Notes: a model not told the origin generated them from the sequence alone. Numbered from the stretch's first letter, positions 17,134-32,100 are shown. The stretch: 64,000 nt of DNA from Manduca sexta (GCF_014839805.1 NC_051140.1:11243826-11307825); one strand, 5' to 3'. Translations and numbers: made by a program.

Positions 17134-20100
17134 CTAAAAATATTTTGAATTGTTTTGTAAATATATCTAATATATGGCCCATTCATATTTTATTTGATTG
17201 ATATTTTGTAAAGTAATTACAGAAAAAAATAACGGTTGTGAAGAGCCACATTTAGATTTTTTTTGTTTTATTAATAACAAACACACAATTTTATTTATTT
17301 AGCAGTTATTGAACAGTATTAATTGTTTATTGGTCTATTTTTTACTTACATTTTGTCAATTTTCCTGTAACTTCCAATCCAGCCATATCTAAACTAATTT
17401 TTATTCTGCCTTCAGTTACAGAAAGCAATTGTTGGTTAGCAGTGATATTCAGTGATGGAGATTCAGCATCAAAGATCTTCAATGTAGTCGTCTGAAATTA
17501 GTAAATAAATATAACAAGTATAATAATAAAATTAAAAGAATTAGTTCCGTCCATTGGAGAACTCAAGTATCATAAAAATCATTCCAATTACTCCTAATAC
17601 AATTCAGTTATTTTGTTATTGTTAGAATGTTGAAAGTATTATGAATACTTCCTTGTCACATGCCGCACTCTTAATATAATAATGACCTATTTCAAAATTG
17701 TAAATTTGTGGCAGTCATCGGAAAACCAATTTTTGTTTGCTACCTTTTTTTGAAGTTGCTATAAAATTGAGCTTATTAAAGATAAAGATAGGTAAAAAAT
17801 GAAACCTATTGCATGAAAAAAAGGGAAAATACTAAAAGGTCGCAAACCGAAATCGTTTGTTTGACGATTACCACAAATTGTCAGTCACCCATCGGAATGG
17901 GTCATTATTTATTAAGAGTGCGATGTATGTATACCATCACCCACAGGACTCTGTTACCGTAATATTCATTAAGTAGGTACATTATGATTTATGTTTACGC
18001 GAATATTACACATTGAAATAAAACTATTTTGCGGATTTTATCTCGGTTTTTATATTATTATTTTGTCTCGATTTTTCAACGGACTGTGTCAGCCCCGACC
18101 ACGATGGCTGCAAAAAGCGATAAAATCCATAAAATAGTTTTATTTTCAATGAGTAGGTACATATTAAGGATTTATAAATTTACAATACCGTTACCTTCAT
18201 TAAAGTATTTTTCAAATCCATCGTATCGGTTATGTTAATGAACGGCATATACAAATTAACAATAGTAGGACGCGAATTGTCCATGTTTAAAATTGTATTA
18301 AATACTTGTGGATCTTCAAGTTTCTTAGCGACCTCGTTTATCTTACTAGGACTATCTGGCAGGACAATTATTAGTGATACGTTGTTCTCTTGATGTGGTA
18401 TTTTTACAATCTGCAATGAAGATTAAGATGTTAAATGATTGAATTAAACAGTAAAATATTGGAATGAATATAATATAGCTAGAAATTGAAATGTAAAATT
18501 ACTTTTGCTTTAAGAGTATCGTTGTCCATGAATGGAAAAATTTCTCTCTTAAACATCGTTGGTACTTTTACATTTTTCCCAGAGCCTGAACGGAAGTCTC
18601 TTTCCTTTATTTCACTCGGCTTAAACATTTTTTGCAAGTCAATCTAAAATAAAAATAATAAGAAAGAAATATATTATTTATTTCATAAAAAAAAAACATT
18701 GAATTTATTATTTTTACTTTTACCTTTAGAGATTTACTGGTGACGAAAAAGACTGATGTCGAAGAATTAAACAAATCCGGAGATACAACATCAGTAATAT
18801 TTGTACGACGCTCAGACTGCGAAAACAAAATAACGGAAATAAGTAATTGTTCTAATTTAAAACAATAAAAATAATCCTTTTTAAATTGGTTCTTTAAAAA
18901 TTCTACGCAACAATATTTTTCATTTAACAGGACCATAATTAATGACTACATTAAAAATAAATATAAATTAACTATTATTATGATTAACAACCATTAAAAA
19001 TGCTCGTCATGTATTGTAATGCTTTTTAATTAATTAAAATAATTTGTACATTTTTTTGTACTAATGTACCAAGCATTTGATATTATACCAAAAAAATCAA
19101 GAAATAATATTTTTTTTAATAAGCATTAGTTTTAAGAAAACATAACCTACATTTTGATTAATCTCATCTGTAGTTTGAGCGCGATTGGTAAAATTAACAT
19201 TTTGTACCAAATTATTAAAAACAATGTTTGAATCATCTCTGAAATCGTCACTGATTGGGTTCTCCATTGAAACGTATACGCTATCCAAGTAATAATAATT
19301 CATGTTACTTGTTTCTTTGTCGAACTTAATTCTATTTTCTGGGTAGACACAGCGTATCTGAAAGGAATTATATTAAAGTTATCATATTGACTAACTACTA
19401 TCATAAGAGTTACAAGAGAAAGCAGGAATCTAACATGATTTTTGTTGACATGAAGGCATAGATACTTCTATAATCTACAGAATATATTTAATTAAGATAT
19501 AAAAATAATTAAATTGTGAACATGAATAAATAAAATATAGAGTCCAATATATTAACAAAAAATAATAATATACTTAAGTAATAAAATCGTTGCATAGTTG
19601 GGATCATTACCTGTTCTTTGTTTTGTAAATTCAGCGTAGTTAATGTTTCTTTTATTTCTGGTTCTGTTTGAAAAAGTCCTACATTACCTAGCAGATAAAA
19701 TATAGAAGTAGTTGAAAATACAAAAGAAGATCCCGCTGTGGCTGATACAAGCTCCTGTAATACAATAAAATTAATTTGAGAATTACATATAATTATAATT
19801 CATATTGAAAACATCATTTTTTTTTACCTTTAATCTTAGAAAATCTGTAGTCGCGGACACCCTAATATAAGTACATTTTGCGACAAGTTTTAGGGTGTCT
19901 AAATAAATATTTATACAAGTTTATGGCTGATTATCTCTCTTTCCGGGGTGAAACCACTAATAGTCCTGGACTAGTTATGATCGCATAACTAATTACTATC
20001 TGAGGACTAACTAATTACTACATAGCTGATTACTATCGGCTTTTTCTTTAACCAGTTTAAGATTAATAAGCGTCATTACGTACATTTAACAGTTTTCCGT

Positions 20101-23100
20101 TGTATGCTATGATGCCTTGTATAAATCGGTTATAAACGGTAGGGTCACACTTTGGAGCCGGTGTTGTAGTCATCATTGTTGATATTGGTGATCCTGTAAA
20201 AAGTTAGAGTTGCTTTTCTCAATAAAATATATGCAGAGTTAATTAGTTTATTGTATCGCAGCAGTAATTATCAATTATAATATATCCTATAAGCTAAGTT
20301 ATATTATTGAAATATTTAATGAAAATATTCGCAGTATCATCAATGACTATGTTTTGGAATTGAATAGTTGTATAATATATTTATATGTTGTCCTCATATT
20401 ATATTTGGTAGATACTTTAAATTCTTCTTTAACTAAAATAAATTTTTAAATATCTATAATGATTGATTGTATGTAATATTGTACATACTGCATACCTGTG
20501 GTTGTCGTAGAAGTAGTTGTAGACATTTGTGATGGTGTAGACTGTGTTGTAGATACTTGCATCGTCGTAGCCGCTGTTGTTGACGTTGCCGAACTAATCG
20601 ATTGCGTCATAGCTGTCTGTGTAGACTGACTTGTTTCTGTGATTGCAGACTGTGTTGTTGACACTTTTGACGTGGTAGACTGAGTTGTAGATGGTTCTGA
20701 CGTCGTAGATTCAGATGACAAAGTTGTAGGTGCACACGGTGTTGTAGATTGCGTTGTAGACATTTCAGTAATAGTAGTAGTAGTAGTAGATTGTATTGTA
20801 GATGGTTCTGGCGTAGTAGATTCAGATGTCATTGTTGTAGGTGCACACGGTGTTGTAGATTGCGTTGTAGACATTTCAGTAGTAGTAGTAGTTTTTATTG
20901 TAGATGGTTCTGACGTCGTAGATTCAGATGACAAAGTTGTAGGTGCACACGGTGTTGTAGATTGCGTTGTAGGTATTTCAGTAGTAGTAGTAGTAGTTGT
21001 AGATTTTATTGTAGATGGTTCTGTCGTAGTAGATTCAGATGACATTGTTGTAGGTGCACACGGTGTTGTAGATTGCGTTGTAGACATTTCAGTAGTAGTA
21101 ATAGATTGTATTGTTGATGTTTCAGTTGTTGGTGGGGTTGACGTTTCGGTAGTTGTAGACTGTTTTGTTGACATTTCAGTTGATGTACGTTGTGTTGTTG
21201 CCATTGCCTTGTTTGAAGACTCTGTTGATCCCATTCCTGTGAAAAAGCCGGCGGCATTAAATTACTTTTTTTATTATAGTCAAAAAAATAAATATGTTTG
21301 GATTTCCTTTCACAAAAAACAATTACAAAGCATTTTAATCATTCATCGTAGGACCGATGTGTAGCTACACAGAGACTAAAATATAAAATTAAAGGATGAG
21401 TTATTTGTAGGTAGAAATTGAATAGTAAACTTAATAACCGGGCTAACGTAATTAAATAATATTCCAATCGGCAACTTCAATACTAGTTTCCATCATTATA
21501 ATGTACAATAATTACTTGCCTATATTATTTTATAAGTTTCTTTTTACCAAGGATAATGAAAAATGGTTAAATATAAAAATCACGAATATTTATTTACCTG
21601 ATTCGTCAATCATCGTCTTTGTTATATTCTTTCTAGTAGTCACACACGGTTCTGTAATATAGAGCCAGCTATTCATACATAAACAAATTAATAGTTTGTA
21701 TTTTTTTTTCACCACGTTTTAGCAATAAATAATATTGATTTTACAAGTATCTTTTGTGAAGTTTTTGTTTCTCGACCATGTGTGATTTTACATAATTGAA
21801 AATGGTGACATGCTTAACGTACACAATATGTATACGCCTGCGCATAAACTTGAGAAAGAAAAACAAGGCGTGTATTTAGTTTTATTTTATCATTTTGTAG
21901 TTATGTATGTTATCTCGTCATATATGTAGCTTAATTTACATCATACGTATACATCTTTATTTAAAGGTGCACCGAGAATTATTTATGTCACAAGAAAACT
22001 TGAACTCTTTGGTTAAAACTTATATGCGAAACAAAAGGCTAGGCTTAGTATCAGCGTAATTGCTTGTTCGTATTATACATAGGTATTTATTAATACAAAA
22101 GATAATCAGCTGAAAAAGAATATAATATCACATAGAAAACCAATAATATATAATATATCAAAGTTAATTCTATAATCAACAATGTTTGTTTACGATTGTG
22201 CTTGTTTACAGTAAAATGTGCTTTAATATTTGATATGATCACGATTACCCTTCGTTCCTTGAGTGTTGCTTGTAGTGCAGAGTAATTTGGTCGCAGACAT
22301 CGTGTTAATTTAGGCACGGTGCAGACGATTTCAACTTATCACCATAAACTACATTACTATAAGGTTGAGAGTTACTGAAGCTACATTCAACTACATTCTT
22401 TAACTTAATTTTATATTTCAAACTTTCATGTTGATATAATTTGCGTGACGCCATAACAAAATTATGTCAATAGCAACAAGTGTCAAGCATGTTAATCAAA
22501 TAAGAAAATATTTGTCTTAGTGCAGTTTTAAGAATTTTACCTTATGATGGATACCTTATGATTGTAGATAGAGTTCAGTATTTTTTGGAATTATACACGT
22601 ATTGTGTCAAATTTGAAAACATGTAATATTATATTAATATACAATGGTGGGTGTGTTTTAAGAAAAAAAATAAAGTGATTGCCATAGTAAATTTATTGCG
22701 TTGTTATTAGTGTTTCTTATACGTGTACAATTCACCAAATTTCCTTGCTTCCAGAAAATCCTGTTGCAATGTACGCGTTTGTTGTATCTAAAAAAATGAG
22801 TTCATTATGTACAATGTGTTGGTTTAATAAATTTAAGTGGCTGTGTAATATGATTCATATTTACCTTCAATTATAATGTCTATCTATTTAAATTAGCTTC
22901 ATTTGCTTTTGTTATCTGTGAGTCTAAATACATTGTAATGTAAAAAAAAATATGTTCAAAAATATAAGGGAAGAAATAAATAGACGCAATATGTGTACAA
23001 TTTATATTACTTTACAATAATTACCTGTTGTTCCTGCAGTCGTTTTTGTAGACGATTCTGTTGTAGATTGATCTGTAAAATTCAGTTTTTATATTTAAAA

Positions 23101-26100
23101 TATTTACACCTTTATAAGTGTCACTACTCTTCAGTAAGGTAATAGGCTTCATAGGTAGTGCTATATGCCCTTTAAATTATTGTTCTATAATAAAATAAAG
23201 GGTGCAATTAATATCTTAAGATTCAGCGCAAGGTTAGTTTCGTCTGACGCTGCTGTTGTTGGATCTATTCATTTAGATTTTATTTTAATTCATAGGATAC
23301 TTAATTAGCTATAATTATAATAAGTCTTTGAGTTCTTATTTTTTCATGGGTATTTAAATATAATTACTTTATTCTTCAATTCTTGCAATTCATATATTTA
23401 AAGATTTCAATATTTAGAAGCGAATGCAACTAAAGTTGTGTTTCTGGGTATTTTTATAGCCAATGATATTTTATTAATTATTGAGTTTACCTTGTGAAGC
23501 TTCTGTTGTAGAAGGAGCCATTGTTGATGTTCCTGAAATATGAAATTGTTGTACTTATTTGTTATAATTAATATTATTAATAGACTACATAACTACAGTA
23601 ACAAAGAACATCTTTACTATTGGACAGTATAATTTATAATCACCGTTCCATACTGGGGTTATACTTTTATAACACTAATATTAGTTATAATTATTGGTAA
23701 CACGAGTTTACTATTGTTGTTTATTTCTATACCTTAATTGTTTATGTATAGGTAGTTACTTTAATTATTGCAATGTATTCATTCTGATGTATTATATATA
23801 GAGTTAGGCTATGTTAGGTTTACCACTATTGTTATCAGTCGAGGTTGGTGAGGCAGTTGTTGTATCTAAAAAAAAATCACGAGTAATTTTAATAGCCTAG
23901 TTGGGAGTGAAACTGACTGCCGAGACAGATATCTGCAGATTCAAAACCCAGGGGCAAACACCTTTAACATTTCTAAATTATTGTGCGTGTTCTTTGTGAA
24001 TTATCGATTGTTTTAACAGTGAAGGAAAACGTCGAAAGGTAACCTGCATACTTTAAAAGTATTCTATGATAATATTGAAGGTATATTAAGTCTGCTAATC
24101 TACACTAGACCAGCGTGGTGGACTAAGGCCTTATCACTCTCGCTAGTTGAGGCGGCATGTGCCCAGCAGTGGGACAATATGTAATACGGGGCTACTACTA
24201 TTATATTATATTACCTTTAGAAGCAGCAGTTGTGGTTGAAGGGGCACCTGTTGTGCTATCTAGAATACAATTACAATTATCACGTAATTATTATGTTATT
24301 CAGTGGTTTAGGCTTCATTGAAGTAGGTGAAAATATTACCCTTCAAATTACTTTAGGGAAAATAAATTAATATTAACGACTAGTATGTTTTTCCTATTTG
24401 CCCTTATTGTAGATTAGAAGCAAGAAAACTTGATCAAGCATAATAATAGCAGAAACAATTTCGTTTTGCAACTAACGCTGTGCCTGTATTGCAAAGTCCA
24501 TGTGCGGTGAATGCTTCTTACCACTAGGCGGATCGCTTGCTCGTTTGCCTACTCAGGCAATAAAAAAGCTAGTACACATTTTTGAGTTAAGTAACTAGTT
24601 TGTATCTTCTATGGATATTAAGTAACTACCTATTTGTTGCACAGATTTTTATATTATTACTTATTATCTTACCTCTTTGAGATGTCTTCATTGTAGAAGC
24701 CTGCGTCGTCTCATTTTCTGTTTAAAATATATAAAACAGTTGGTGATTGTTTTTTTAACATTTTTTCCAAATTATTTTAGGTAATTTCATTCTTTTATAT
24801 TATATAAGCTGATCCGACAGACGTTATCCTGTTTTAATTATCAATATTGAATTCGAATTGGTATAATTAATAATAAAAATATTATTCATTAACATTCATA
24901 TTCAAAGACATAGTGTTTATTATTGTATTGCTCTATGATACGCGCATTCTGACAATCGCTGAAAAGTTATTTGAAACAACTGACAGTTACATAAAATTAA
25001 TATTGTCATTACGTTTTTAAAATGTTTCTAATGTTCTGCTCAGCTTCCTTGATTTTTTTCTTTCATCTTCTTCACCTTCTCCTGACAATATTTAACACAA
25101 CACGCACGCGCACACGCGTAATGCGTTGACCAAGGGAAATAAAAATTCATTTTTATTTAATACTAGATGACCCGGTGAACTTCGTATCACCTACATACAT
25201 TTATTATTATTATTCATCGTGGAACGCAATTTTGCCATACCAATACGTATGTTATCATTATCTGTCTCCCGTTAGTCAACAGTACGGCTTGCACGTGAAG
25301 AAGCTCGTCGCACATTTGATAAACTTCGACGATCTAAGTCATCTTCTCCGTGGCATTTTGCGACAATAACATTAAATAAAGTTCTCACGCACTGACAAAT
25401 TGATGATAGATTTTAATAATAGTCTTGAAATTTATTTATTTATTTTCTATTTTTAAGAACCCACTGACACTTTTACACTTTATTTATTTCTGAAATGTTT
25501 TGTATTTGAACAAAATAAACCAAAGAAATCGGACCTCATAGTACAACTATGAAACAGACAAATTTCTGAACGCACCTATATATATGTGACAGCCAGGCCA
25601 ATTCTTTATTTCTAAAAGACAAAAGACATCGAATGTTTCATGGCTAGGAACATTTTGTATTGAAAACTTATATTGTCGTTTTTAGTATTTTCCGTTATTT
25701 ATTATTTATGTTCGTCACCGTTTAATCCATCCCTGGACTTCCAAAATTAATTCAAAACCAAAATTAGCCAAATCGGTTCAGCCGTTCTCGAGTTTTAGCG
25801 AGACTAACGAACAGCAATTGATTTTTATATATATAGATAGATGACAATATACCAAAATCCGTTTAATTTTGATAAGCGTTATCGAGTAATTACTAATAAT
25901 TCAACTTTGCTTGTGGCCCCTATCTTAGGAAAATACTAAATAAAGGTCTACATTCCAATATAAAATTTATTCTATTCATTAAGCGAATTATGCTTTTGGT
26001 TTTAACATAGTGATATACAAAATTCAGCATATTCATATTTATAATGACTTACTTATTACTCGCGTTTCCCAATTACTTTTTGCGAAAAATAGTCACTGTA

Positions 26101-29100
26101 CAGACATACGTAAGTAATTAAATAGAAAACGAAAAAGAAAATGGTACCTTCAGGGGCTGGTGTTGTGTTTGCTGCAGCAGTCGCATTATCTGAACATTAT
26201 TTAAATGATTTTAAAACATCTTATGGAACTAAACATTAATTTAAAAAAGTTATAATATTTTTCTTTCATGTATTTATTTTACAGTTGCACATGGTCAATG
26301 ACTTAAGTATAAAATAAGATGGATAGAAAAAGCAAAATGCAACAGAAAAAAGAAAATAAGCAACTCGATAGAAGCGATGTGATAGAATTCACACAAAGCA
26401 ATGTGTGTCTACATTGTAGTTACATACTTATTCTTTTCGAATGGCAATAACTTTAACTGGCACATTGCTTGGAAAAAGGTAACTTTAGTATGGATACATA
26501 GTGAGATGCGAGTGCACTTACCTTCTGTAGGTTTAGATGTGGTCGCAGGAGCTTCAGTGCTCGTTTGATCTAAGATTTAGAATAAATGTTTAAGTATTGA
26601 GCGTTTTATGACAATATTATTATTATATTCATTAAATAATTGCAAAATTTTACCTTCTACGGACATCGTTGTGGTTTCAGGATCGGCGGTTGTCATTTTA
26701 CCTTAAAAAGTGAAGTAGGTTTAAACTGGATAGATTCACGTTTTATGGAAATTAATATGTATTTTGTAAAAATGGTAAAGTTATGTACTTTCATTTTATA
26801 AATGCAAAGATAAAATCACTCTATTATTTATCATGATAATAGATAATTTAATCTATTAAGAAATTACTGTATTTAATATTGGTATTGTTATTACCTTTTA
26901 AAAGCTTTTTTGCTTTTATTTTCTTGTTCAAAACCTTGTCTAAACAAAAAAAAATCTGTCACACATACGATATGGAATTACATAATTAAGTAATTAAGTG
27001 CTGCTTCAAAAGGCAGTTTTTAGATTATACCATTGAGTAAGGTTAGAGATTTTTTTTTAAATTGATTTTCCTTTTCCGTCACATACTTTTGGTGACTTAA
27101 TAATCTCTGGAAATAATATCACACACAGTTCTAACTCCTGTCCCAATGGGCAAATGATATATATCAATACATATAAGGCAATGAATTTAATATATAAATA
27201 TTCGATTATTATGGATACATAGAATTCATACGTTCTAGGATATATAGATTTATTGAAGAGAACTAGAGCTTCTCTAACCAACATAATTGTAGCCGTGTAT
27301 GATATTTTTATCAAAGACCAATACAATAATATATTTTCTTTTAATCAAAGTACTAAAAATATTCTCTATTTTTATCGTAAAATAACAATTGCATCGTCAT
27401 ACCACTGAGAATAATATATATCTTCTGAAAAGGTTGTTATAGAAAGTACTCTTTGCTTTATTATAGTAATTATATACAGTATTTTTTACGATGTTATGTA
27501 TATATATAAAAATGAATCCCTATTTCCCTTGGTCACGCCATCACGCGTGAACGGCTGGGCCGATTTCACTATTATTATTTTTTGTGTTTGTTATTGTCAG
27601 GAGAAGGTTCTTATGAAAGAAAAAAAAATCAAATAATTGCGAGGAAAATTAGAAAATTTAAGAAAACTTAACGAAAATATTAATTTTATATTTTCGTTAA
27701 GTCAATTGTTTAAAATAACTGTCAGCGATTGACATTGACAGAATGCGCTCTGCAAATTCATAGTTAAGATGGGACAACGTCTGTCAGCTAGTAATATATA
27801 AATTTGAATAATTAAGTTGTTTTAAGTATTCAAAAGCAACTCAACATTTACGTTACCTTTTCGAGGCTTTTTAGTTTTCTTCTCCGTCGTTGTTCTTCTA
27901 CCTGAAAATACTTCTTCGTTTTTGTAAACTGATTAACAAATTTTTGCACATAGACTGCGAGGTTTTTGTGCAATTAAAAATGTTTAATGTTAGTTTGTAT
28001 AATTATCTCCGATATTTATGTTATTGTACTTTTATATAATTTATTGTACAATTTTTATCCCAAATCAATAAACTAATCCCCTTATCCATAGACGTTATTT
28101 ATCTAAAGATGCTGATGATGATGATATTGTCAGATAAACAAAGCTATTTATTGTGATAACAAGTCAGCTTTGTTTATCTGACAGCCAAATAGATTCAAGT
28201 TGTATTTAAATATTAGCCAATCACAGCGGCCCTATGTCAACGCACTGCGAAAGCTGCCATGCCGTCAGCACTGAGAAACAGACTTGTTATCTTATAAATG
28301 CTCCATCCTTAGATAACTAACGTCTATGAATTAGGTGGTAATTACGGCATAGAATAAAAATAACTGAAAGCCAAAGAACTAGAAAAAAAGCAGTTTTATG
28401 AGAAAAGTCAATATTACTTACTTCTTCGCGTTGTAGTCATCGTGTTTTGTGTTGTAGTTTCTAAATAAATAACGTTTAAGCTTTAGTATGAGAAACACCC
28501 AGTTTAAACAAAATTAACCTTTGAACTGGCAGACGAATAAGGTATATTACATGCAAATATTAAATCAAGTTAATTTTATGAGAAAATACAAATACGATTT
28601 TGTTAAACAAGGTAGTGTATGGATAAACCCGTCGTGTTGCAAATATAGCAATTAAAATAACTAAAATGAAATGTAATTAAACACAATGTTGTCTGTAATA
28701 ATATTTCCTGAATAAGTAATAATATTTAATAATTTATCCTCTGTAGTCATAAGAAGCTCGTCACACCGCCCTTTTAATTTCAATTTAATAAAACATTTAT
28801 AAAAAAGTTTGTTACTGTAAGAGGTCAAATTAAATTGCTATGTATTTACCTAGGCAGTTATATTAGGTATTTTTTTTGTATTTTTGCAAAGAATATTAAA
28901 TGAAAGAATTTTCAATGGCTCACCTCGTGAAGGAGTAGTAGATGCATCTGAAAAAAAAAATGATTAGTAAACATTTCTATATTTTCTCTCTCTGATGAAG
29001 AAAAGAGGTAATATTCCATTATTAAAAATAAACAGTTTTTGGTATTTTATCGCGCTTTTAATAGTTTAGTTTTCTCCCGACGTTTCGATAACACTAAAGT

Positions 29101-32100
29101 ATTAAAACCACGATAAAATCCGAAAAATAGTTTAATTTTAACATCTAACATTCGCGTAAACATAAGAAATCATAATATTCCGTTACATTAGATAAAATAT
29201 TATGTAGATACAATAATTAAATTATGTTCAGCAGTGGACATCCTGCGGCTGATGGTGATGTTGATGAATTATATCATAAATCATACCTTCCTCAGGTGTT
29301 GGTGTCGTTGTAGGAGCATTTGTCGTAGGAGTGGTTTTCTGGCCTATATGGAACATATCCACGAGTTATTAATTGCTCATTTCTTGCCAGTCTATCAAGT
29401 AGTTTACTAGAAAATTTGTGTTAAGTATTTAAAGAAAATTAATAGTAAATACAGAAAAATAAATTTGTTTACCTCGTTTACGGCTTGTTACTGGTCTTTT
29501 CGTTGTTGTGGTACCTATACAAAGCATGTTTAAGCATTGTGTCAACAATTTTATACCTTAATTTTAGCTGAATACGTAGTATTTTCGAGATATTTGTTTC
29601 GGTAGCTCCCTGCAGCGATCATAGGCTCTATTTGCCGTGTCCGTGGGTAATTTTTTGTAGTCTTAAAACAAGTAAGTATACCGTCTTACTATGGAACAAG
29701 TCAAACTAAAATATACTTTCCGCGTACTCAATTGAGCTCTAAAGATATTTTCGACCGTTAAATTAAGAAATCAAACACATCAAATACTTTTAATTTTGTT
29801 TACGAATAATAACTGTGCAGTATCCTTTGTAACTGCATGAACAGTTTCTATCTCATTTCTTTTGTTTATATCAATATCCATTATGACAGGATGGAACTTT
29901 GCTTGAGTAAATTACTAAAATATCGCAATCAATGTTTAATGCGCGTTAGTACGAATATTCCCTTCTCGCTTTTGATCACGGCTCCACCCACGTGAAAAAA
30001 AATTCCAGGATAAGAAGTAGTCTATAACACTCGAGTAATGTAGCTAAGTGAAAAAAATAAAAATCAGTTTCGTGGTTTTTGAGATTATTAGCGTGTTCAA
30101 ACTCTTCAGCTTTAAGTATATATTAGTATAGATTACATTTATATTTGCAAGGTAACATCCTGGTGGCATACCACCACGACAAGAACGTTTATCCCTTGCC
30201 AGTAAACAATTATCGCAAATAATCTCTTGTAACAGTGATATTCCATGTGGATATATAATATAGCACCGCGAAGCCTCTAAATCTCACACTAACTTAGTAT
30301 ACGCTTTTGAAGTATTAAAATATCAAGACTAACTATTAAAACTATCGGCTAAATAGATGAAAATAATGAAGTTGATACGTACGTCTAGTGCGTGCTGGCG
30401 TTGTCCTTTTCGTGGTTGTAGTCGTACCTTAAATGAAATTCTTAATTTGAAACTATAAAATATATAAACATACCTTTATATTCGACTCTCTAAAATTCTC
30501 AACAATGACTTAAACAAGTGAATTTATGACTACTAGTAAAAATGAAATTCTATGATAGATTCTTTAGACAACGTAGATAAGTAGTAAGACATGATCCTCT
30601 AAGAGAATCAAATCTCACTTAACACTCGAATAGTAAATACATTTGTATCACGAGAGGATTACAAAAAATTCTTCTGTAATAAAAATGACGCGACCTTTTG
30701 ATGCAGAATTTCTGTCTTCAACTTTCTTTAGCCGAAGGGGAAAAATTGCATAAGTGCAATTAGTGCAAAATATTAAACAACATTTTAACATGCTGAGCTG
30801 GCTGTTTAAACGATTGTAGAAATTCTTTGCCTTTGATTGATGAGTGAAAATTCATTTTACCTAAAACTGTATTACATAGATGATTGCGACATTGATTCAG
30901 AATTTCATAGGTGGTAATTCCTTACAAACAAAAACCTGCTTAAGAAGTAACATGTACCAAACAGAAGTGCATTATTGATGTCAAGCAGTAATGAGCAAGT
31001 GCTGTTCTATTTTAGTCTTAAAGAAATTGTAGCCATGACGAATACGTTATATTGCAATGCAAAGTGTTAATATTAAATATCTTCATTTTGAGCTACTGCC
31101 CCGGTGGCGTAAATGTATTGCATGCGCAATACCACAACGCTTAGATATCCAGGGTTCGAATTCCGGATCGGGCAAACTGATATTGGATTTTTCTGCTCAG
31201 ACCCGGAGACTGAACTTTGTGTCGCTCGTCCCTTATCACATCATGTGACGGAAAACTCATAGCGAAAAGTGGGTGCTTTGATAGCAGTCCTGCGTATACT
31301 TTCGGTGATGCGTGTGTTTTTGTGTTAGTAATCTTAAGCATCAGAGGAATAGTGTCAAATTTAATGAATTTTGTACCGGGCTATCATTATGACGCTGATC
31401 AATGAACGAACGTGTAGGTGTTCTAAAAAGGATTATTTTTATCGAATTTAATATCGTTACACGTCAAAGTGGCACTACAAAAGATAGAATTATACAACCA
31501 TGAAGATTCCTCTTCAGATTTCAGAAAATTTCTGTTCCATGTTTCAAATACCAACATTATTTGACTAGAAATTGTGTACCTGTTGAGCTGGTTGTGGTGA
31601 GCCTAGGCCTATGGGCAGCAGTGGTATTACCTAATAAATCCCAAAGTTGATGTTTAGTGTGAAGGTGCCAAGTGAACATTATCTTATAAGAAAACAGAAT
31701 GCAATTTACTTTTAGGAATTTGGTAAGTAAAATAAAAATATATATAATCAATTTAATGTTTCTTGTGAGATATTGAAATTATTAAAACTAACCTTTCTGC
31801 AGAAAGAAACCAAAACTTTTATTTATATATCCGACAATATCATATTGCCTTTTTCTCCTGTCTAAAATATAAAATAATATATTTTTAATCCAAATTATTT
31901 ATTACTTAAATAGCTCTATTTGTTTTATCAGTAGCCGTTTAAGAATTTTTGATGAAGTATTTTTTATTATAAAATTTCATGAAGGCTAGCCAATTGTACT
32001 GGCCTAAATAAAACAGTACTTGCACACTACTCATTGGGGTCAAAAACAGTCAATATAATCAATGATGATACCTTTCCAGTATGCATACAAGAACTAGCAC

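Noticed and set aside
17134..17349. Search for extra reactive-loop exons (mutually exclusive serpin C-terminal exons)
   Set aside because: Neither this intron nor the 1.5 kb downstream of 17,006 contains a second DHPF-type exon, so alternative RCL usage is not supported.
18607..18936. 109-codon ORF starting MVLLNEKYCC
   Set aside because: It overlaps serpin exon 18816-18724 in frame but extends into introns on both sides; the splice-defined exon is the real unit.
31086..31160. tRNA-like sequence with A-box and B-box
   Set aside because: No cloverleaf with a paired acceptor stem, and the match continues into a SINE body shared with several other copies.
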